A stretch of 64,000 bases of DNA from Metellina segmentata (taxonomy: Eukaryota > Arthropoda > Arachnida > Araneae > Tetragnathidae), in the NCBI GenBank assembly GCA_947359465.1, contig OX375877.1, forward strand, positions 50,816,744-50,880,743. Reading direction: 5' to 3'. This document shows positions 53,385 to 64,000 of the stretch, in pieces (the first letter of the stretch is position 1; every line of letters begins with the position of its first letter). Made by a program: the position numbers and the translations under genes. The notes under the pieces were generated by a model. The model saw only the letters and a list, made by a program, of their open reading frames with translations, searched no databases and was not told the origin of the DNA.

Positions 53385-54115
53385 TATAGGGAGTCCCAAA
53401 ATTCACGCAAGATTTGAATTTTGCACCATTTGTGCGATAAAGTATAGCCAACGAAAACAAAGACAGCGTGGCAGCTGACAGTTCATGGTTATTAAAAATG
53501 GAGAGCTACAGGAAAAAACAAAGCGTTTTCACTGTTGAGCAATATTTTTAAAATATTGAAGGGGGTTTGGCAACTACAGTTCGCAATTTTCGTACAAAGT
53601 ATGCGAGTCAATAAACCAATTTTTTGTGCCTAAATTACAAGATACGGATGTAGACGATATGTGGCTTTAACAAGACGGTGCCACATGCCATACAGCCCGT
53701 GAAACAATTCAATTACTGCATGAGTCATTTCTTGTTCGTGTAAATTTCCGTTTTGGTGATCAGAATTGGCCCCCCCAGATTATGCAATTTAACGCCGTTG
53801 GACTTTTTTCTTTAGTATTATGAAGCCCAGGGTTCATACCAACAAACCCACGACCACCCACGCCTTGAAGGAAGAAATTGAGCGCTGTATCAACGAAATT
53901 CAGCCACATTTATGCAAAACGGTCATGGAAAATTTCAACAAAAGAGTACATATGTGCCAGCTAAAGCCTTGGAGGCCATTTACCCGATATGCTATTCCAT
54001 ACATAACCCTATATTGTATACTTTATGAATCAATAAAAAATTTACAATTTTTATTTATAAACCTGTGTTTTCTATCAAAATTACTTCTTGTCTGAATTTT
54101 GGTACACAATATAGA
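53385..54115 (+). pseudogene. mariner-like element relic with DUF4817-type N terminus
   Basis: The N-terminal piece near 53500-53570 reads 'SYRKKQSVFTVEQYF' and 'LATTV.NF'-like text, matching the DUF4817 start that I know from arthropod transposases. The catalytic part is at 53660-53800: 'QDGATCHTARETIQLLHES', 'RFGDQNWPP' and 'LTPLDFF'-like text. The C-terminal part (53820-53960) reads 'NKPTTTHALKEEIERCINEI' and 'VMENFNKRVHMCQ'. The ends 'ccaaaattcacgcaagattt' (about 53396) and the inverse of 'ccaaaattcagacaagaagt' (about 54085-54104) form the inverted repeats. A deletion between N-terminal and catalytic regions, plus several frameshifts, make it inactive. Confidence 0.87.
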
Positions 54116-54149
54116 TGTAAATTTTATGTTTTTCATTATACTTAGACCT

Positions 54150-54231
54150 TTATCACCAATGGTACTCGTCAATAGCCTGTTGTGTTTCTCCAGTACGATG
54201 CTAATTAAAATACCAAATACCAATACCACCG
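54150..54231 (+). mobile_element. SINE 3'-end fragment
   Basis: 'ggtactcgtcaatagcctgttgtgtttctccagtacgatgctaattaaaataccaaataccaatacca'. Only the 3' end is present. Confidence 0.8.
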
Positions 54232-54379
54232 AAGGTAAGATCTCATAAGAGAAAATAAATATTACTTTATGCTAGTGAGCATAGTTGTATCCAGAGTGTA
54301 AGAGGCTATCCACGGAAGGTGCTCGGTTGGTGGCTTTGATGTCATTTTTGGCAAATTAAGCAACACAAGAAGTTAAGTT

Positions 54380-54455
54380 AATTGGTTGTTTTGGGGTTTC
54401 TTGGAGCAAGAGCCATATTTGGTCAAGCTGCGCCATACACAAGATACACAATGTT
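54380..54455 (+). repeat. repeat E copy
   Basis: 'ggttgttttggggtttcttggagcaagagccatatttggtcaagctgcgccatac'. The most consensus-like copy in the window. Confidence 0.55.
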
Positions 54456-56736
54456 AAATAATTGCTTAAAGGAAGAGATGGAGAGAAGTAGAATAAGATC
54501 GCTTGGACATCATCGGAACACGTTTCACTGAAATGACAGTTATACAGTCGCGTAAAAAAACCGTTCCCCTTTTTTACTCGGGCAATTCTAACAGTAGAGA
54601 AAATTCAAAAATGGCGCTTGACAGAAATTCTAAAAATTAAAAATGTGCATAAGGGGCCGCCTTAGATTGAACAACATAATTTTCAATAAGAACCCCTATT
54701 TCGATACACAATTTGGAATCTATATCAAAATTTCACTTCATATACCAAATTTCATGTAGTTAAGTCTTACTGTTCGAAGTTATGAGTACAGAAAGATTAG
54801 AGTTCCTAATGGGTTAAATAATTTTCTTAGAATTTTATGAATACCTTCCTAAATAATATCTCTATAGCGCTGATATTTTATACCATGTTACAGTTAAACA
54901 ACCTAAACAAAATCCACCTAATATTTTATTTAAAAAATAATTTTTAGTATGAAATAATAATGGCCAGATAAAATATTAGCTCATTCCAATAGTTAGTTTT
55001 TGCGTTACATTAAATGTGTCTCATTATTGAGATTATAGGGCGCAACGGAAAATTTAATAAACGTCTGACAAACCACGGATAATAATTTCTTGGATCGTTT
55101 GAACTTGTATAGTTAATATAATAATGCAATTCTCAAATCGTTTGCACTTGCTTAAAGGAGACCCGTAAGGAAAAACCCAAAATTCTTATTATTCATTTTA
55201 CATAACCAATTTGTTTAGTAATAATTAAGCACATATTTTAAATCAATAATCAATAAAAAAATTAGTTTTTATTTGCAATTATATTTTATATTACGATTTT
55301 AAATGTTTTTTAAGACGAAATACACACTTTTTATAAGCCCTACTCTCCTGTCAATTTTTAATATTTTGGTATAAAATAAATTTCTACAATATTGCTATAA
55401 TATATGCAAAAGACCTAGGGTGAGATTTTCTAAAATTTATTTACGAGTTTTCAAAACAAAAATATTTTACTCATAATGCATTAAATTTCTATAAAAATTT
55501 CTAATTTTTTATGTTTATAAATTTTTATAAATTTTTCTGAACTATTAATTAAAAAAAGCTCTCCCTATGTCTGTTAAACAGTTATTCAAAACATAAAAAA
55601 TGTAAACAGTTTAGCTCTAAATGTATGTATTAAACAGCCTTAGTACTTTGAACTTTGGCAAAATTGCAAAAAACGGATTTTGAGATAATTGCATTTTAAG
55701 TACAAAATACAACAGAAGTAAACAAAAACAACTTATTTTTTGCAAGTACTATTTTTTTCGTAATTTCTATTACATTGAGACTCTTATCAAAACAAGAGTT
55801 TTTACCGTAAACTCGTATATATTTTTTAAAAGTCAGTTTTATCTCTGATGACAAGTGAGTGATTTGTGATAATTCACTGAAAAATTATACATTTCTTGTT
55901 TAATGAACTGAAAAAAATACTTTATTGGATCAGTACCATTTTAAAATAAACCACCACTGTATAAACCACACATTCTTTTTTCTACAGCTATTTTTTTTCT
56001 GTAAATGAGCCATTTTGTAGTGATACGCATGCGACGAAATTTAGTGTTATTGTTTCAATGTGTTTCCTTCAATGGCGTCACCACATGTTTTACATGAGGA
56101 CCTGGATTTTGTCATTTATTTTTCGCCGATTGATAGAAAACCAGGAGTCTACACCTAAGGGTATTTAAAATGTTTGGAATAATCATCGGTAGATACACTA
56201 TGGAAGTTTTCATGGAAAACGAAGTCAATGGTTGGCAGTCGATTATGAAGTTGGAAGGTCAAATAAATGGTATAAAGCAGCTGGTAGCAATTTTCTTCGA
56301 CTTTGAAATTTTGTCCATTTGTTCTTGAATATTTGATGCATCGTTTTATTCAATAAACCAAAAAACACTTTTTGAAAAAAAAAATATTTTTTTTGAAATT
56401 TGGGGTTCGGGTCTTTTTTAATAAATGTAATAATTCTCGGATTGCTGAAAAATACATTTGAAATAGTGTTCAAATTTGAAATTTGGGAAGTTATAACTAC
56501 AATTAATCTAGATCTACAAGTAGCAACTTTCTATTTCAAGATGATCCCTGAAATTTGCACAAATTTTAAGATTTAATATATTGGAACATATAAGTAGTAA
56601 AATCACGAAATTTCATATTTAGACTCATTTAACGATGCAGAATCTGATTATGGTATCAAAACAAGGTGTTTTGATTAGAAATAGTGTCGTTTATGCACAT
56701 TTTGATATGAAGACGCCTCTTTATGCAGTTATTTTG
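54456..56736. other. AT-rich DNA without recognised features
   Basis: Long stretch with many A/T runs. The minus-strand frame at 56243-56473 is Phe/Lys-rich low complexity. I see no repeat family or gene here. Confidence 0.4.
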
Positions 56737-57053
56737 ATAATGGTAATGGTAATTTTAATGAACGTCACGCTAGAGCAACACAACGGGCTATTAACGACTA
56801 TCCGGGATCAGTGCCTTAAAGGGAAGAACCGAGGACAACACCTCGTAATATTGAACCACGGTCAGATGACGAAGCAACACCTGAGCGCGCACCCCGCTCA
56901 TCAAACTTCCACACCAACTCAACATGAGGACTTTCGGCAACGACAGATTTAAGGTTTACCAGCCTCATCTACACCATACTCATACAAACATCCATGCCCG
57001 AACCCGGATTCGAACCAGGAACTTTCCGATCTAGAGGCTAACACCTTAGCCAC
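56737..57053 (-). mobile_element. SINE family A, nearly full length
   Basis: 'gataatggtaatggtaatttt' tail, the complete body, and the head to 'ctagaggctaacaccttagcca' where the A box ends. The final ~15 bases of the head are missing or changed. Confidence 0.92.
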
Positions 57054-57214
57054 TGCTATTATTTTGTATTTGAATTTACAGAGGACGTTATTCCCTATTG
57101 AATGATAGCTTTGAATTTGCTCTACTACGAATACTAACTACTTACTAAGAAGACGACCCTCATGCTAGAATTTAGGACCCCCCAAAAAAATGGAGCAAGC
57201 GAATCGCGTTTTTG

Positions 57215-57296
57215 TGGAAAAGTGGAGAATAATACAGGAGGAAAAGTGGAGAATAATACAGATGGAAAAATGGAGAATAATACAGGTGGGAAAAGT
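57215..57296. repeat. 24 bp minisatellite, three units
   Basis: 'ggaaaagtggagaataatac' plus 'agg(a/t)' repeated three times with few differences. Confidence 0.9.
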
Positions 57297-58716
57297 AACG
57301 AAATATTTTTTTAATGAATTTGTCCCTTAATATCATGCGCTCTTGTTGCACGTCCTAGTTTTTGTCAGAATGCGCTCCGTTGCATCCTGACGACAACTAG
57401 TTCTTCCTGAAGATTGCAACGTATAATTATCCCAGGGATTTTATCTTTACATTTAATTGCGCACAAATATATAAATTAAATTTTGATTACATAAAGACAA
57501 AATAGGAACATTGTAAGTAAGGTACTATTAACTTTTCACCTATTCACAACGTGCTGTAGAAATCTAGTTACAAGGTTCAAAAGTCGTAGAGTTCTAAATC
57601 CATCTTCTATTTGTTCTAGATGTTGAACCTGGATTTTTTTCTACTGGTACAAAATTTCACGATTATGTGTTTACTGCATTAAAATGTTACTACTTTGTCT
57701 AGTCTTGCTCGTATCAAAACCGATTGCTATATAAAAATATAGACCTGATTTTTGATAAACTCCCAAATCTAATTTTTTATATTCCTTTCATCTAATCAGT
57801 TAATTGTGATAGAAGCTTTGCATTGTGAGATGATTAACATTGAAAAATAACGGTAGACGTATTGTAAAGTATTCTATTTGGTGTGACTATCAGTTCATTT
57901 GACATTGTTAGACGTTAAGTCCAAATAAATTTCGATTATTTCTAATTTAGTTTAGGATGGTTTTTGTCACTGGTTATTTATTGCTTTAGGAATGCCGATT
58001 AGAAGTAAGAGAGAACTTCTTTATTCTTCCAAAGCAGAAATCTATAAAGCAAAATAGGGTTAAACAAAAAAAATACAGAATAAGTTCAGATAAAGAGTAT
58101 ATCGAAAGCATTATAATATCATTTAATTGAATATTAAGTTTTATTTCATAAAAATATATATTCGAAATGCACTCAAGAGCTTTTTAATTTTTTTAATTGC
58201 AGCCAAAACTGAATTTTAGAAATTTTAAATTTATTAAAAAATAGGCTTACAGCTTTTTAATGCCTATTGGTCCTCTTAAAGAATATTCTTCATTAACTCT
58301 TCTAAAAAGTGCAATATGGTAAAAGAGAATTTTCATTTGTGAAATTTAAGCCACAACTGATTTTTACCTCATAAAAAGAACTCACTACGCCGCAATACCT
58401 TCCAAAAACAAGAACAAAACAGCTTCCGAAATGCGCGAGATTCTTTCTCCAAACGATTTTGTCGGAATGGTGGTCCGACTCAAATAGCTCTTCGTGAAGT
58501 GCAGCTGAAATTGATCAGCGGCATCTGAAACTGACAGCTGGCACGTGCAGCGGGTGACCCGTCCCCTCTCCCTGTGCTCTCCCCCTCTACCTCCTCTCCA
58601 ATCGGTTAAATCAACTCTCGGCAGAGAAACTCCCTAATTCGAGTTTAAAACGTTTCGAATATTCCATTCCATGCGTGATGAAGGAATGCGCGGTTTTGTT
58701 TGGTAAGGTGTCATAT
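57297..58716. other. unassigned; GC-rich patch at 58400-58650
   Basis: AT-rich except for a GC-richer patch with pyrimidine runs (58555-58600). No coding signal. It might be a conserved noncoding or regulatory segment. Confidence 0.3.
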
Positions 58717-59131
58717 AGAGATGAACAAAACTGTTATTTCACGATAACGGTGTTAACGGTTATTGCTTACTTTCGATAACAATTATTAACTGCTAGTATT
58801 ACCAGTTATGTAATCATTTAGTAACTTACCTTGACACTAAGAAACTAAATTTAATACCAATTTAAAAATTAACTGTTAGAAAAATATTTACTATTGATTT
58901 AAACAGTTTTTATTGACTGTTTAAGCAAACCATTACGTGAATATAAGGATTTTAATATATTTTACACAGTTTTCTAATAATTTATTTACGTATTTAAATT
59001 TTTTTATCTAAATTTATTTAATGCTATCCCAAAAACCTATTATTAACTGTCAATATTTCCTACTATAATTGATAAAAGTTATTTTTCAATAAAACTGTTA
59101 TTTAACTGCTAAAGGAATAAGCACATCTCTA
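58717..59131. mobile_element. possible hAT-like MITE, 415 bp
   Basis: TAGAGATG (58717) and CATCTCTA (ending 59131) are inverse, and both are followed inward by AACTGTTA-type motifs ('aaaactgttatttcacgataacgg' and 'aaaactgttatttaactgctaaagg'). The flanking octamers (gtgtcata and gaaattaa) do not match, so the duplication is missing. The AACTGTTAT motif also dominates the satellite at 62.7-64 kb. Confidence 0.5.
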
Positions 59132-59909
59132 GAAATTAAATCGTAACCACACCCTAGAACATTATGAAGTCCATGTAAAATTGTAAGCTTGTAAAAGTAA
59201 ACGTTTAACAAGGTATCAAATTTTCAAAGCAGATTTTAAAACTTAACAATTACAATCAAATTGCCTTACAACATGGTACGTTTTTGTTTGATTGTCTTCG
59301 TCTGTAGGTTGATCAACCAAATCATACAGATTTCCATGACAAAAAGTAAACTACAAACTTTAAAAAATATCGTTTTGAAGTATAGTTAAATGTATCCTAA
59401 TTTTAGAGTTAAAATACACACTGCAATTTTATTAACGAAAGCTTAGTGATTTTTAAATTTGTATGTTATTTAAAATCATTTTAGATGTTTCTTCTTGAAA
59501 AATATTTAATGAAACGGTTTGAAAATAAGTAAATAATATTTTATAAAATCGCAATGCGTAAAAAGTGAAAGTGTTCAAAAAAAAATTTTTTTTCAGATTC
59601 CTTTTAAAGATCTACAGTCGTTTAATCTGTAAATATTACTCAGAAAATTACTTTATCTTGTGCTACTTAAAAGAAACATTTTGCGTGTGGCTTACTTTCT
59701 TGTAAAACCTTCTTATGTTACATTTAAAGCTTAAGCTGTATTAAAAAATGTATGTATTCAAAATGTGCATTACAGAAAGTAAATGAAATATTTCATAAAA
59801 ATTTCTCATGGATGATATAGATAAATTAAGGATTTTACAACCGCTGCTGAAATGCTCTTGTATAATACATATCGGAGTTACATTGAAACTGTTTATTCTT
59901 TTCATTTAA
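59132..59909. other. AT-rich DNA without recognised features
   Basis: Nothing recognised. Confidence 0.4.
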
Positions 59910-59911
59910 TA

Positions 59912-60760
59912 TACAGGGTGTTCGTGAACTTTTTAGAAAAAATTGAAGGGGTGATAGTATCTATCAAACGACCAATATTTACATTGGAACCTATGGTCGC
60001 AATCCACTCAAAGTGTCAGAAAAGCGTAAGTAAATTATCCACGTTGAAGTTTCAGCAGTGTAAAAAAGAAATATAACCAAATCGTAAGTTGCACATTCTC
60101 GTGCTGATCAGCAAAAGACTCATTTGAGATTCTCAAAGTGACGTCCAAGGGTTTCGTTGCATTGTTCACACGACGAATTAAAGATTGGAGCATCCTCTCT
60201 TAGATTCCTGATGTCATAATAATCTCGTCTGATGCAACAAGTATTCTTGTGACGAGATCTTCCACAGAATACAGATGTCTCCTACATCAATTATTTCATG
60301 TGGCCCCTCAAGAAGAAATCCAGTGGTTTTAGGTCAGGTGAGCGTGGAGGCCACAACATAGGTCCACCACGTCCTACCCACCGTCCGCGATATCTAGCAT
60401 CCAGTACACTTCGGGCCGGTGCTTGAGTATGCTGGGGCTCCCTAATGCAGAAACCACACGTCCTTCTGTGGGGTGAGCAGAACAGGCTGTTACAATCCGG
60501 GAAGCACTTCCTATACGTCTTCGCACTATACATTTGCATACGGCAAATGCCTCACAGTGATATTCTAGAGAAGTGCTACTTCTCTGGTAGAGCAGAATTG
60601 CCGTCAGAAGTGAGGACTTGTGATTGCTGGACGTGTTTATGTTTCCCTTTTCTGACACACAGAGTGGATTGCGACCATAGATTTCATTGTAAATATTGAT
60701 CGTCTTGTTGGGTACTATCACCACTTCAATTTTTTCTACTCAGTTTACGAACACCCCGTA
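59912..60760 (-). mobile_element. mariner-type element with ~120 bp inverted ends, internally deleted
   Basis: Ends 'cagggtgttcgtgaactttt' (from 59914) and the inverse of 'cggggtgttcgtaaactgag' (ending 60758) continue through 'agaaaaaattgaag.ggtgatagta' and 'atatttac..tg.aa.ctatggtcgcaatccactc', giving inverted repeats of about 120 bases. TA flanks both sides (59912-59913, 60759-60760). A transposase remnant on the minus strand (below) lies between them. Confidence 0.9.
60291..60480 (-). pseudogene. mariner/Tc1-type transposase C-terminal catalytic fragment
   Basis: On the minus strand, 60423 down to 60291 reads 'LDARYRGRWVGRGGP', then 'WPPRSPDLKPLDFFLRGHMK'. This is the segment with the third acidic residue. 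A 'HTQAPARSV'-like trace of the preceding H-containing block lies near 60430 in the same frame. Upstream catalytic and DNA-binding regions are absent; short downstream remnants may continue to about 60120. Confidence 0.85.
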
Positions 60761-60762
60761 TA

Positions 60763-61156
60763 ATGGTTGGGGTTGAGCAACCAACAAGTCACATTACCGG
60801 CTTACAGATAATTCACTCTGTCAAAAACATAGTTATGAGAAAACGAAGGAGAAAATTCATCTCACTTATATATAATCTCACTGTGTTCCTTAAGAAGAAA
60901 TCTGACATCCATGCTAAGAAGAAAGAACTCAGTGAATTTCGCCAATCTTACGATCATTCCACATTCTGGTTTAAAAGACTAAAAACTCATGTCTTGAAGT
61001 TTTTGAATCGTGAGTTTCAATCGCACGCCGACAATTTACCAATTATTTGGAATTTTACTGGCGATGTGCTGAAATTGGAAACAAGCCAATTGACACATGC
61101 ATTACCTTGACAGAAAATGCCTCTCAATAAGTAGAAAGTTAAAGGTTGAGTTACTA
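60763..61156 (+). other. 115-codon open frame, unrecognised
   Basis: The frame 60763-61110 starts at the mariner boundary. Its later part ('FRQSYDHSTFWFKRLKTHVL', 'EFQSHADNLPIIWNF') has a protein-like composition, but I recognise no family. It may be a fragment of an older transposon or chance. Confidence 0.25.
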
Positions 61157-61435
61157 GGTATGTAGTTGATTAATGTCTTACTGAAGCAATTGGTTGTTGG
61201 AGACGGTCAGGTATCAATCCCTATGCAAAGACAACGCCTCGTAATTTTGAGCCATGGTCAGAAGAGGAGGTCAATACCTAAGTTAGCACTCCATTCTCCA
61301 AACTTCCCCACAATACCAACGTAAGGACATGTGAGACCACGACAGATTTAATGTGCACCAGCCACCGTATGCACGACGGTCTTTTGATGGAACTAGTTTC
61401 GAACTTTCAACCCTCCTGTTACTAATCAGTGCTGA
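61157..61435 (-). mobile_element. SINE family B
   Basis: 'ctaggtatgtagttgattaatgtc' tail side, the body ('acgcctcgtaattttgagcc', 'ccacgacagatttaatgtgc'), ending in the head 'ctagtttcgaactttcaaccctcctgttactaatcag'. The head part is duplicated with the flank at 61738. Confidence 0.85.
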
Positions 61436-62075
61436 AATCGGATACAAACCAATTGGCATTACGTTTAGAGTATGAACAGGAAACATGTAACCACACCTAA
61501 ACACTAACGCCACCTTCATTTAACTTTACACAAAATGCCTCTCATTATACGGGTAGAAGATTGAGTTAATATGAGGAATATTATAACTAAATGAAAACTA
61601 ATTAATTGAAAAAGGCTCGAGTACATAGTAGGTTACAAACATCAAACAATGACTTCTTCACTTGAAAATCTCATACCCCTTAGCAAAAGCTTAAGAAAAA
61701 CAAGCAGTAAATTTAATAATCACATGATCTATTGGACCTAGTTTCGAACTTCAACCCTCCTGTTACTAATCAGTGCTGAAATCGGATACAAACCAATTGG
61801 CATTACGTTTAGAGTATGAACACGAAACACGTATCCACACCTAAACACTAACGCCACCTATATTTAACTTTACACAAAATGCCTCTCATTATACGGGTAG
61901 AAGATTGAGTTAATATGAGGAATATTATAATTAAATGAAAACTAATTGATTGAAAAAAAGGGTCGAGTACATAGTAGGTTACAAACATCAAACAATGACT
62001 TCTTCATTTGAAAATATGATACCCCTTAGCAAAAGTTTAAGAAAAACAAGCAGTAAATTTAATAATCACATGATC
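61393..62075. repeat. recent tandem duplication, ~346 bp unit
   Basis: 61393-61729 ('ctagtttcgaac' to 'aataatcacatgatc') is repeated at 61738-62075 with few differences, an offset of 345-346 bases. The left breakpoint falls inside the head of a family B SINE, so the second copy has only the B-box end of the SINE. Confidence 0.95.
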
Positions 62076-62724
62076 AAATTGCCATTTGCAAATAAAACAA
62101 GACCCCAACACCCCAAACCAATTTCTTAGGACCTTGCCGAAAAAGCTCGCCTCAGCCTCAAATCCCGAACAGAACATAATTTTCATAAATGAAAATTTTA
62201 AACTCGGGAGAAGAATTATAAACTAAAACATATTAAACTGGAACAGCAATCGCAGCGACTTCAAATCCGGCAAACTCAATTTCGTTGAAACGAAACCGCC
62301 CGCTCTAAAAACACCCAGCCACTCTATTTACTGAAGGAAAAGTACATATTGCTCTAAATAACCAAATTATTCTCCGATTCCAGCATACATCAAAACAGTG
62401 GAACAGTATACTACGCTGTTTTCGGAGTTCTCAGTCCCGGTGTTTGCAGTACGCACAGACGCAAGACATAGCACAGATGAGGGTCTGCGGAAAACAAATT
62501 CCAGAACTTGGGAGAATACCAGATAGGGGCGGGCGTAATTCTTTTAAGAGGGAATTATAATCACGATAAAACATGCCGCTTTCTAGGTACTGGGGCTTGT
62601 ATAAATGCGCCGTGTTTCCATTGCTGGAACAGGTTGAGATTTGCTAGCGAAGATGGTTGATGGAGACTTGCTAAAATGGAAGGGATTTTTGAGCTCTACC
62701 TAAGGTAATAACGTGTGCAAAGGA
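62076..62724. other. unassigned, with possible core promoter
   Basis: Mostly unrecognised. 'aggggcgggcg' at about 62525 resembles a GC box, and 'tgtataaatgcgccg' at about 62598 resembles a TATA box, about 70 bases apart. I see no following exon before the satellite, so a host promoter is only a possibility. Confidence 0.25.
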
Positions 62725-64000
62725 GAGAGAAATCCGGTTGAGATGGACTGTTATTCCTATGCCAATTAAATAACAGTGTTACTTTGGAACAACTGTTATT
62801 GAAAATAATAACAGTTTACGATACATTTTATTAGCAATGAAGCAATTTGAATTGAATTCAAAATTAAAAACCTGAAAATCGTAAACATATTTTATCGAAA
62901 TGTTTGAATGAAGCTTGCAGAAGAGACATTATCAGTGGAAATGGGATGTTATTCCGATGTCAGTTTATATAACAGTGTTATTCTGAAATAACAGTTAATA
63001 ACTGTTATCAAAAATAATGACAGTTCACGGTAAATTTTATTAGCAATGAAGCAATTTGAATTGAATTCAAAATTAAAAACCTGAAAATCGTAAACATATT
63101 TTATCGAAATGTTTGAATGAAGCTTGCAGAAGAGACATTATCAGTGGAAATGGGATGTTATTCCGATGTCAGTTTAAATAACAGTGTTATTCTAAAATAA
63201 CAGTTATTAACTGTTATCAAAAATAATGACAGTTCACGGTAAATTTTATTAGCAATGAAGCAACTTGAATTGAATTCGAAGTTAAAAATTTGAAATTCGT
63301 AAAAATATTTGATTGGAGATGTTTGAATGGAGCTCTACTACAGCTAACACTTCAGCAGAGGTACATTCAGTAGAAATGGGATGTTATTCTGATGGCAGTT
63401 TAAATAACAGTGTTATTTTAAAATTACAGTTATCAACAGTTATCGAAAATAATGTTTACGATAAATTTTATTAGCTATGAAAACTTAAATGGAATTCGAA
63501 ATTAAAAATTTGAAAATCGTAAGAATATTTTAATGGAGATGTTTGAATGTTTGTTTAAAGTTAAGAAGAGACGAATTCATTTGAGATGGACTGTTATTAC
63601 AATGGCAGTTTAACTAACAATGTTATTCTAAAATAACCGTTACCAACTGTTATCAAAAATGTTAACAGTTTACGATGAATTTCATTAGCAATAAAGCAAC
63701 TTGAACTAAATTCGAAATTAAACATTTCAAATTCGTGAAAATATTTGATTGGAGATGTTTGAATGGAGCTCTACTAAAGCTAACACTGTGCAGTTGTTGA
63801 GACATATTCAGAAAGAATTGGAGGATTCCGATTACAGTTTAAACAACAGTGTTATTGAAAGATAATAGTTAGCAACTGTTAACGAAAATATTGGCAATCA
63901 GTGATAAATATCACTACGAAAGTAATGAAGCAATTTAAAATAAACTAAATTTGAATTTTAAAAATTGAAACTCGTAAAAACATATTACTGGAGCTATTTA
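62725..64000. repeat. satellite, ~209-230 bp unit, six or more units, continues past the window
   Basis: 'gatgttattc.gatg.cagtttaaataacagtgttattctaaaataacagttat.aactgttatc' recurs near 62740, 62940, 63150, 63376, 63585 and 63816, with 'ttttattagcaatgaagcaa' and 'aaaat.gtaaa.atatttta.tgga(g)atgtttgaatg' in each unit. The second and third units are nearly identical over ~200 bases. Others are more diverged, and units with 'gagctctactacagctaacac' recur in alternation. Confidence 0.93.

Noticed and set aside
58709..59139. 8 bp target duplication around the TAGAGATG element
   Set aside because: The flanking octamers differ (gtgtcata and gaaattaa), so only the inverted ends support the element; reported with low confidence.
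60763..61110. 115-codon frame as a host gene
   Set aside because: Begins at the edge of a mariner element and shows no domain; kept only as an unassigned open frame.
1..64000. LTR retrotransposons or viral genes
   Set aside because: I saw no long direct terminal repeats, primer-binding site, or gag/pol/integrase motifs, and nothing resembling viral structural or replication genes apart from the Helitron helicase.
1..64000. Bacterial features (operons, ribosome-binding sites, CRISPR arrays)
   Set aside because: Composition, SINEs, Helitrons and absence of dense coding show eukaryotic DNA. The regular tandem arrays have no unique spacers between repeats.

Overview
This 64 kb window looks like AT-rich eukaryotic, invertebrate intergenic DNA. 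I find no convincing host protein-coding gene, no rRNA, no genuine tRNA gene, no CRISPR array and no operon. Nearly everything I can identify is mobile or tandemly repeated. The mix of tRNA-derived SINEs, Helitrons, Tc1/mariner relics (one with a DUF4817-type N terminus), piggyBac and hAT MITEs, and an uncharacterised repeat-borne protein that I recall from spider and other invertebrate genomes suggests an arthropod, quite possibly an orb-weaver spider. That assignment is inference from memory, not a search result.

Layout. 0-3 kb: a ~315 bp satellite, the 3' end of a non-LTR retrotransposon and a 22 bp minisatellite. 3-7 kb: SINEs and a Helitron relic carrying a broken PIF1-like helicase. 7.6-12.3 kb: a degenerate ~310-370 bp satellite interrupted by a SINE and by a 504 bp piggyBac-type MITE. 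14-18 kb: SINEs and a Tc1 relic split by a 754 bp hAT MITE. 18-27 kb: SINEs, a deleted Tc1 copy and two satellites (~230 bp and ~260-290 bp). 28-32 kb: a 188 bp duplication, a SINE and a ~1 kb-period repeat. 33-36 kb: a large inverted-repeat element around an uncharacterised gene relic. 36-38 kb: a Tc1 relic split by SINEs. 39-44 kb: nested SINEs, a 153 bp hAT MITE, a 705 bp Mutator-like element and an 849 bp deleted piggyBac. 45-46.5 kb: a ~42 bp minisatellite. 46.7-51.1 kb: a Helitron inserted inside an older copy of its own family, the older copy also carrying an 0.8 kb GC-rich TIR element. 51-54 kb: two Tc1/mariner relics and SINEs, one of them chimeric. 55-59 kb: mostly featureless AT-rich DNA. 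59.9-60.8 kb: a mariner-type element with long inverted repeats. 61-64 kb: a recent 346 bp duplication, a possible core promoter and a ~210-230 bp satellite that runs off the window.

How the parts relate. About 30 SINE copies belong to at least four related families, here called A to D. A has a tRNA-like head with A and B boxes and an (ATTACC)n tail. B has a different tRNA-like head, the same central body and a (TACC)n tail. C has an A-like head, an unrelated body and a poly-A tail whose last ~30 bp resemble the 3' end of the LINE relic at 2.15-2.54 kb. D shares the B/A tail half but has its own 5' half. A further short repeat, E, occurs about five times. Perfect or near-perfect 11-16 bp target-site duplications around several copies, including two that are only ~70 bp 3' ends, indicate LINE-type target-primed insertion. 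Nested insertions with readable duplications give a relative chronology for many of the elements.
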